A DNA stretch of 64,000 nucleotides from Euptelea pleiosperma (lineage: Eukaryota; Streptophyta; Magnoliopsida; Ranunculales; Eupteleaceae), in the NCBI GenBank assembly GCA_035048495.1, contig CM068545.1, positions 37,772,225 to 37,836,224 of the forward strand, read 5' to 3'. A model generated the notes under the pieces. That model worked only from the letters and a program-made list of their open reading frames with translations, had not been told where the DNA came from and searched no databases. The translations under genes were made by a program, and so were the position numbers. Every line of letters starts with the position of its first letter. The stretch's first letter is position 1. Positions 56,813 to 64,000 of this stretch are shown here, in pieces.

Positions 56813-57372
56813 GGAGTTGCAGGTCTGCAACTCCTCTTTCTTCCCCTTCCAAGCCATCTCCTCTGCCTAGCTGGACAGCCAGCCACCCGCTGCACTGCTC
56901 CCCACAAGTTGCCGCCCCTTCCCTCCGCCACTGCACTGCTCCGTGCACCTGCAACCACCGTTGCAATGCCACCACAAACTAGTCCGGCAACACCGTCTTC
57001 TCCGGCATCTGCCTACAAGTACGTCTTATTCTTCTTCTTCTTCTTTTTTCTTTTGCTTTTGCTAGAGTTACAGGTCTGCAACTCTGGCCGGCAAACCATT
57101 TTCCCCACTCTTCGTCTCAGCCTCCTTTTCTTCTTGTTTTTCCATTTTTCCTCTTCCCCTCTTGAAAATAACCGTTGCTTCTCTCATTCCTCTGGTTCAC
57201 CAGCAAGCAACCACGTTGTTGCACAACACAGTCCACCACCTTGCTCCGCCTCCCTTCATCTTCTCCGGCTAGATCCACCACCATTATCGATGTCCACCTC
57301 TTCCGGCAGATCAGAGTTGCAGACCAGCAACGTCTGAATCACCACATGTTGCTAATCTGCAACTCCAGATCT
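56813..57372. repeat. Palindromic GAGTTGCAG/CTGCAACTC motifs in the Athila leader
   Basis: At 56813-56834 the arms GGAGTTGCAG and CTGCAACTCC are separated by GT. Variants lie at 57064-57085, 57313-57337 and about 57348-57368. Related palindromes occur at 63151-63175, 63350-63370 and 63516-63541. Confidence 0.65.
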
Positions 57373-58090
57373 CGTCTCCATGATCTCAACCTCCACGTTT
57401 TCACCACGCTGCCCCTTACTATCATCTTTCTCCTGGCTGGAGTGCGATCTACAACCCCCAAGTTACATATTATATCTGCAACATACCCATCAATGCCAAT
57501 CACCACCGTTAAAGCACCATACTCCTCCATCTTCTTCACCACCCGAACAAGTTTCCCACCATGCTTCTCTTGACTGAACTCAATTCCTATTGGCTACTCA
57601 TCAATGGTCGATTTCGCCAATCTCCAAGCCATCCACCATGGTAGTTCTCTCTAGGATTTTTTCCCTTTCTCTCTCTCTACTTGCTTCTTTCTCTATAGAT
57701 TCTTCTTCAACATTTTTATTTTTTTGTTAAATGTTTAGTGAGCATGTTTTTACTCGAGTGAAAGTTTGTAAGCTAACAGTTGAGTTGAATAAAATTGATT
57801 CGATTTTATGAAATGCACTCCATTCCAGTTCTAGTTTAATATTGTTCTTGATTGAGTAATGCAATTCTCTCTCTAACAAGAAAGTGTTTTAAACCCTGAT
57901 TTCTCCATCTCTCTCATCATTCAATGTTCTCATTTACGCTAACCCGACTAATCCCGAGTGAGGATCAACATCTGATATGAATCCATATACAAATCTCTGA
58001 ATTTTGCAGAAATAATCTTGGATAAATTTACAAATCTTGTTGATTCTAGGGTTTTCGTAACCAACGACGCGGAAAAACCCTACTTTCAAA

Positions 58091-58114
58091 TGGCGACACT
58101 GCCAATCGGGGGAT
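58091..58114 (+). other. Probable Gypsy primer binding site (tRNA-Asp type, degenerate)
   Basis: TGGCGACACTGCC followed by ATCGGGGGA resembles the TGGCGCCGTTGCCGGGGA site used by Athila elements, with several changes. It lies between the leader and gag. Confidence 0.5.
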
Positions 58115-59932
58115 CGAAAGTGCGAAAAAGGCAAGAAGATGACTGAATCGTAAAGCTGCTAAAGCGGGAAGCTCTATAAGTGAAAACTTTCCTTTCAAAC
58201 ATTTTAGCTATTTTTAGAACTTTTTATTATTATTTTTAAATGCCTTGGACGGGCGAGTGCAACTTGTAATAATTTAGGACACTTTCCCGCTTTTAAATGT
58301 TTGCTAGATCTTATTCTAGGGATTTTTAGAAACCCTAGATTGAGTGATAATTCAAAAATACCAAAAAAATTTGGATCCTTATTTTTTGCTATTTTCAGAT
58401 AGATTTTAGGACTTTTGGATTTTGGAAAGTTTCCAAAAATAAAGGGATTTAAAAATTAGGGTTTCAGTTTTAGGACATTCCAAATTTGGAGAGATTCTAT
58501 TCTTAGATATTCTCTTATTTTTGGAAAGTCCTAGAACAGAAATATTTTAAGTCTCCAAAATTCCTTAATTTGGGAAATTTCTAATTTCAATCAGGAGTGC
58601 AATCTCGTACAACTTAGAAGGTTTCCAAACCCTACTTTGGAAACAAACAAAGCACTTGCCAAACATTCATTGCGTGTTGTGCACAACCCTAACAAGGCAA
58701 GTCTCTTCCAAGCAATTCCCCATCCCTAGACCATTGATCTAATCCTTGTCTGTAGGAACACGGTTCGTGTGTGGGTAGGGAGCGAAAGCTAAAAGAGGTG
58801 GACTCGGGCCCAAGCACATTTGGATACCCCTCCCTATTCCATGGAGGCGACCTGGAGGCGTGGCTCACGGGAGGTAAGTTCCTTCCCTCGCCTTGAGTGC
58901 GATACTGAGCAATTTGGTGATTATTGTGCCGCATGTCTATTTGCTTCTAAGCATCAACTTATTCGCACTGCGTGGATGTGGCCGCTAATTGATGAACAAT
59001 AATTGAGTAGACCCAGCTCCTTTTAAAACTAGTGGGATTTCATCACCCACCTCATCACTCCAGTTGAGCTTGATCCCAAAGATCCACTCCAATAAAAAGA
59101 AACAAGAGCTAGAGCCACACTAGATCGGTGTTCTAGGACACCCCTACACGTAGTCTTTCCATCCATCCAATGTCGAATAAGTCCACGAGCACGGGTCCCT
59201 GTTGTCTAACATACCCATAGGTCCCTACTACTCAAGTATACCGAGCTTGCCAGTGGCATCCCTGGCTCTTTGATTGGTCTACTATTTGTTGGGTTAGAAA
59301 CATGCACCAACCCTAGCTTAACCCGAGGGAACACTCTTCTTAAACACTTGACCAATCAGGTTAGTCTGGGATGTATTAAAGTCATCTGTTGTGCCACACA
59401 TCTGTCTAGGCTTCGGATTGCCTTGTTGTTGACTATAGTTAGTACTAAAGGATTCGCTCTGAAGAGTGTAGCCTGGTGAGAACCCATGAGTGCCAACTGT
59501 TAGTCCGGCGGTTAAAAGATAAACCAGTGGTCCGCCCACTGTTATAATCTACGCTAATCCCAAAACTAACAAGATAATTCCTAAAATATATCCTGATTGT
59601 TTAGAATAGTATTATATGTGCTTGGTGTGCATCATATATCACTAGGATAGTGTTCCTCTCTGGCAACTTTTTGCCAAGTCTAGGGCTCGCTTTTCAAGTG
59701 TATGCCCATTTGGACTCGTCTGAACAAACACTTGATTCGATCAAAGAATCTCTTGCCTACAGTGGATTCTTCATTGATTCCTTCCCCATCTCTTTCCCCA
59801 CCCGCCTTTCCCAGTACAACTACATTTGTAGTAATGGCAAACGAATGACCTCTTATCTAGACGTTTGCCCCAATCTCTACTAATCCGCCCATCTGCATTG
59901 TTCTTCCACCAACTACGGCGGTATACTTTGAG
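58115..59932 (+). other. Gypsy element region between primer binding site and recognisable gag
   Basis: AT-rich to 58680, then GC-balanced sequence with no convincing frame. The ORFs 58820-59002, 59270-59479 and 59650-59883 have no recognisable domain. The gag N-terminus may be hidden here in broken frames. Confidence 0.4.
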
Positions 59933-60999
59933 ATCAGGCCGAATACGATCCAAATGCTACCAACCTTTCATTGTCTCCCAAGAGAAGACCCGTATTCCCA
60001 TATTAGGGAATTCCAACATGTCATCTTACTTTTCAAGAATCAGAACCTTGATGATGACAATGTACATCTACGAGTCTTTCCATTCTCGCTGAAAGATCGA
60101 GCCTTAAATTGACTCTACTCCTTACCCGTTGATTCAATCAGTAGTTGGAAAGAGTTAGTGGGCAAATTCATGTCCAAATTCTACCCCATGACTCGGAGCA
60201 ACTAGATGAAGCAACTCATCCAGGACTTCCAATAGAAGTCCGATAAGAATTTTTTTGAAGCATGGGATAGATTCCAGGACTATCTGACAAAGTGTCCCCA
60301 CCATAGCATCGATAAGGGCAATCTTGATCACATCTTCTACAAGGGACTTACTGATGAGTCCCGGACCATGGTAGAGTCAATGTACCAAGGAAAATTCCTG
60401 CACCAAACTCCAACAATGCATACAAATTCTTATGAGAGTTAGGGAAAAACTCTCAACCTTGGACGACTGACTCAGAATTCAATTGAGCCACTTCAATCCA
60501 AAGGCCCACCAAGGAACATGAAGCTACAGCTGATACTGAGCTTAGATCTGACATTCAAGAGTTGAGCAAGTCAGTCTCGGCACTGGCTGTGTCAGTACAA
60601 AAGCCTACTCAACAATCTAACCCAGTCATGAATGTGGGACATGAGAGGCCTATGGCATCCTGCATCCTCTGTCTGCAGCCCTCCCATACTACTGAGCATT
60701 GTCCTTTCAATGAAGGATGGTCCACTCTTCTTCAAGAAGAAGTTTGTGTTTTCAGCACATACAAACTACCCACTCAGAACTCGTATAGTCAATCTTATCA
60801 TCCTGACATGAGAAACCACCCTAACTTCTCTTGGAGATCTCAGTCTACTCAACAACAAGCTCAACCTCAGCGTCAGCCTCAAGACACGTATTCTCCTGGG
60901 TTTAATCAACCCAACAGGCAATTCAATCAAGGGTCGGTACCAGTAGAGTCAGTACCCATCTACTCAAAACCAGCAGTTCCAACAGGGTCAGTACTCTAG
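59933..60999 (+). pseudogene. Athila-type Gypsy gag, disrupted
   Basis: From 59933 the frame reads PREDPYSHIREFQHVILLFK, then VFPFSLKDRALN with a stop (TGA 60110, usual Trp), SSWKELVGKFMSKFYPMTRSN with TAG at 60203, TAG at 60233, and FFEAWDRFQDYLTKCPHHSI. These are the retrotransposon gag motifs. After a frameshift near 60500 the reading continues to 60999 with a CCHC knuckle (CILCLQPSHTTEHC, about 60661-60702) and MRNHPNFSWR. The protein would form particles; it is dead because of at least three stops and a shift. Confidence 0.85.
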
Positions 61000-61098
61000 A
61001 CAACTGAACACATTTCAAAGTCAGCAAAGAGTCCTTAGACCTTTCAAAACCAACAGATTGTCCCAACTACTTCTCCATCCTATAACTATAATGCCCTG

Positions 61099-62241
61099 AT
61101 GAGCTCTAGTCGAGAATTGGTGCCTCAGCTCCCATTGGCTACACCCCAACATGCGGTCCCAAAACTCGGTATCGAGGACCTTCTAGCTCAAATCTTTACT
61201 CATCAACAGCAAGTCCAGCAGCAGCAACAGCAATCTTTGCAACGCCTAGTGCAACAGCAACAACAAACCATGCTTCGTCTAGAGCAACGCTTAGACAACC
61301 TAGAAGCTGAGAAAGCTAAAGGCATCTTCCTTAGCCAACCCATCGCTAACCCAAAAGGGAATGCCAAAGGGGCAGTATATGAGATAGGTTCCCAATCTCA
61401 GAGCCAGAATGAGATCTATCAAGGTGAGGTGCAAGCTGTCACCACCCTACGATCAGGTAAAACTGTGGACATGGGAGTCCAACCACCTTCGGTGCCATCC
61501 CAAGCACCCATAACTATCACAGAGGAACCCACTTCCAAATCACCCTCTGCTGCTTCTACCTCCGTACCCAAATCAGATATCCCTATGCAGACATCTCAGG
61601 CTAAAGTCAAGCTAATCTGTCGATTAAAGTCTCCATTTCCGGACAGACTTGTCCAAAATAAGCGAGATCAGCAATTTTCTAAAATGTTAGACGTCTTTAA
61701 AGACATCTAGATCAATATTCCATTCCTTTATACTATAAAGCAAATCCTCTCCTATGCCAAATTCTTCAAGGACTTGTGCACTGTCAAGCAGCGTACGCAA
61801 GTACCCAAAGATGCCTTCTTGGCTGAGAAAGCTACCATGTTCATTCAACACAACAGTGTGATCAAACATAAGGATCCAGGTAGCCCAAATGTCCAATGCG
61901 AAATTGGAGACAACTTCAGCTGCACTAGCTTGTTAGATTTAGGGGCTAGCGTCAATCTCATACCGTTCTCGGTATATCAGCAGTTGGAAGTGAAAGATAT
62001 GAAGCCCACAAAAATAACTCTGAAACTGGCTGATCAGTCCATCAAAATTCCAAGGGGAATCATTGAAGATGTCCTGGTGAAAGTCGTTGACTTTTATTAC
62101 CCTGTGGACTTTATCATCCTTGACACAGAGCCGTGTCAAGATAACCGCATCCCAGTCATCTTAGGCCGCCCATTCCTTGCCACCGCGAATGCACACATCG
62201 GGTGCCAGGACAAAAACATGTCCATCGCTTTCAGTAATTGA
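61099..62241 (+). pseudogene. Athila-type Gypsy gag C-terminus and aspartic protease, no reverse transcriptase
   Basis: The frame is open but for one TAG (61708-61710). It starts with a Gln-rich coiled-coil segment (about residues 30-75), then AVTTLRSGKTVD, SPFPDRL and INIPF...YAKFFKDL. The protease has LLDLGASVNLIPFSVYQQLE (active site DLGAS) and VILGRPFLATANA. The order is that of Athila-group elements. The frame ends at TGA 62239-62241, just after the protease, and no reverse transcriptase or integrase follows, so the element is a gag-protease derivative or is truncated. Confidence 0.88.
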
Positions 62242-62700
62242 AACTAAGATTTTTCTGTATCGTTGGATTCAGAAACCCTAGAATCAACACATTTGTAATT
62301 TATCCGAATTTTCCTGCAAAATTAAGAATTTCTTTACACTGTGGAATATGTCAGATGTCAATCCGCACTCGGCGTTAGTTTGCGCAATTCAAACACATAA
62401 AATGATAGATTTTTCCACAGAAAATGCTATGAAATTAATGTAGGGGTGAGAGTGGTGAATATGTTGGGTGAGAGAGAAAATGCAGCGAACATTATTAACA
62501 TAAAGAGCACAAATTAAGTAAAACATAAGAAGTTAAATGTTGCAATCAAATGAAAACAAATCTAGAATTTATTCAAGGCCATTAAAATCCTTACAAGAGT
62601 TGCTAAAATTAAATCTAGCTATAAAGCAATACAAGAAAATTTTAGAGAGAGAAACCTAAACCGAGAGAGAGGAAGATAGAGAAATTAAAGAAGATGAGAG
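62242..62700 (+). other. Noncoding sequence after the Gypsy protease
   Basis: AT-rich, no open frame of note, and no sign of reverse transcriptase in any frame. GAGAGA-rich sequence starts at 62640. Confidence 0.45.
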
Positions 62701-64000
62701 AGAAAGTGAGAAAAGGAAGTAGAAAGGACTCTTACCTTGAACACTTACCGAGGTTTATCGGCCTGGGAGGTGAAGAAGTGGCCTGAGAAGACGAGCTTGC
62801 CGGCTGGTGCTATTAAAGTAATGGTGGCTCACGGGCTTTAGAGAGAGCCCGTGAAGAGAGGTGCATACTAGTGATCCGATGTGGAGGGCAGGGCAGCAAC
62901 AAGCTCAGGCTTTCGGAGAACTTACAGGTGTGCAACTCATCCAAAGATGGAGGTTTCACGTGGTGGTGAAACTCGTGAGCAAGCTTCGGGCAGGGAGATA
63001 GTGGATTTGTAGGTTGAGATGGAAAAGTTCAGACCTAAGAAGATGAAGTGCTAGTGTCCGTTGGCAGGTAATACCTGAGAGAGGGTGGTTGAGAGCAGTT
63101 CTTTTAGGGGCAAATAGGATTGCAAAAACGTAGAGGGCGGCAATGGCTGGCCGGAGTTGTAACCTGCAACTCCGGCGGTGGTTTAAGGAGGAACCATCGT
63201 TAGCAATGGTTGGGGGAGCTTCCTCTTTCTTCTTGTTTTTTTTCTGTTTTCTCTTTTCCTTTGGATTAAGGGTAAAGAGAGAGTAGATCTGGATGGCTTA
63301 GAGGGTAGAGTTGTGAGTTGAGTGACTGGAGAAGAAGGTGAGTTCGATCGGAGTTGCAAGTTGCAACTCCAATTTACTAGAGGGGCAGAACCTACTGTTT
63401 TGATAGTGGAAAAGTGGCGTTTCTGGTCTGCTAGTGACGTGCGGCTAGCAGGAGTCGATCAAAGTGCCTCATAGCACCGTGGAGATAGTGAGAGGCGCCA
63501 CTGAACCAGTTTCGGCCGGGGTTGCAAACCTGCAACTCCGGCGACGATATGGAGAAGATGAAGAAGAACAGCTTTTAGTTTTTCTCCAACGTGGAGGGGA
63601 TGACGGCTGGGGTGAATGGGAGAGAGGCAGATGGTAGTGGTAATGGGTTGAGATGGGAAAGAGAGAGACAGTGAAGCTTTTTTTTTCAAGGAGATGCAGC
63701 GGTTTTGTGATGGAGAGGGGAGGCAGCGTGGTAAAAAGAGAAAGTGATAGGAGAAGGTGAACCTGGAAGGAGGGGGTGTGGGGTTTGGTCTAGAGAAGAG
63801 ATCCTCTTCTTTTCTCTTCTTTTTCTTATATAGTTAGGGTTCTACTTGAGTGAATACGTGGAGAAGTACTAGAGACTTACTCCAAGATTTCTTCTCTTGT
63901 GGACCCCACTTGCAACCTCCTCAACAACTCTTGACTCATTTGGCCCATTAGATTTGTCTATAACACTGGCCCGATCCACTAGCCCATTAACACACTTGCG
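62701..64000 (-). repeat. Reverse-oriented LTR/leader region of a Gypsy-like element, running off the window
   Basis: Read on the minus strand it has a TATA-like actatataag (about 63825) followed by a CT-rich leader and three palindromes with GGAGTTG/CAACTCC arms. This is the same plan as 56620-57700 on the plus strand. No ORF of worth; 63459-63689 on the minus strand is low-complexity. The element ends outside the window. Confidence 0.45.

Larger units (their letters stand above)
55988..58090 (+). repeat. Athila-type Gypsy LTR and leader (approximate borders)
   Basis: The region begins near TGACATGTGG, has a promoter-like cttataaagg (about 56671), then a CT-rich leader with repeated GAGTTGCAGGTCTGCAACTC palindromes, and ends just before the primer binding site. 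ORFs here (56553-56975, 56909-57337, 57175-57573) are low-complexity translations. A MITE is inserted at 56260-56606. The left border is uncertain. Confidence 0.5.

Noticed and set aside
56553..57577. Overlapping ORFs on both strands in CT-rich DNA
   Set aside because: Composition-driven frames in a Gypsy leader with no domain.

Overview
The window is flowering-plant nuclear DNA. It holds one intact single-copy gene, split into four exons over 24 kb, within a deep stack of nested transposable elements. The organism cannot be named from the sequence. Plant origin is shown by Copia, Athila-type Gypsy, L1-like LINE, RTE, hAT and MITE families with plant-type proteins, and by a WDR26/GID7 orthologue with the usual plant exon plan.

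1-13180: three retroelements nested in each other. A minus-strand Copia-like element (A; 1-344, 9137-11331, 12844-13180, left end outside the window) is interrupted by a plus-strand LTR element (element 1, 345-9136) with both LTRs, a primer binding site, a polypurine tract and a near-perfect 5-bp target duplication. A solo LTR of another family (11332-12838, perfect 5-bp duplication) sits inside the LTR of A. Element 1 has gag but no pol. In the place of pol it has an extra ORF resembling the 'putative plant transposon protein' domain. Its LTRs, and the leader of the extra ORF, carry dense arrays of the 12-bp palindrome CCAATCGATTGG.

13181-16900: AT-rich intergenic DNA with a 224-bp tandem duplication and dispersed repeats.

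16950-43110: the WDR26/GID7-like gene (LisH, CTLH, WD40), a putative subunit of the CTLH/GID E3 ligase. Four coding exons join in phase 0 to a 582-residue protein. Intron 1 (9.4 kb) holds an L1-like LINE with a perfect 17-bp target duplication, tandem duplications, MITEs and a Gypsy protease scrap. Intron 2 (12 kb) holds LINE debris on both strands, a SINE-like insertion and a 1.1-kb nonautonomous hAT-like element with perfect 16-bp TIRs and 8-bp target duplications.

43110-47720: a captured fragment of a class II trehalose-phosphate synthase gene, a dead RTE retrotransposon and microsatellites.

47721-55490: a decayed relative of element 1 that still has integrase and reverse transcriptase (element 2). 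It is split by a reverse-oriented solo LTR of the same family (51532-53107).

55500-64000: an Athila-type Gypsy leader, gag and protease with no reverse transcriptase, a MITE in its LTR/leader, and a second, oppositely oriented LTR/leader region at the right edge. Both leaders repeat a different palindrome built on GGAGTTGCAG/CTGCAACTCC.

Nothing except the WDR26-like gene looks like an intact host gene. The main novelty is the pol-less Copia family with its palindrome arrays and its second ORF.
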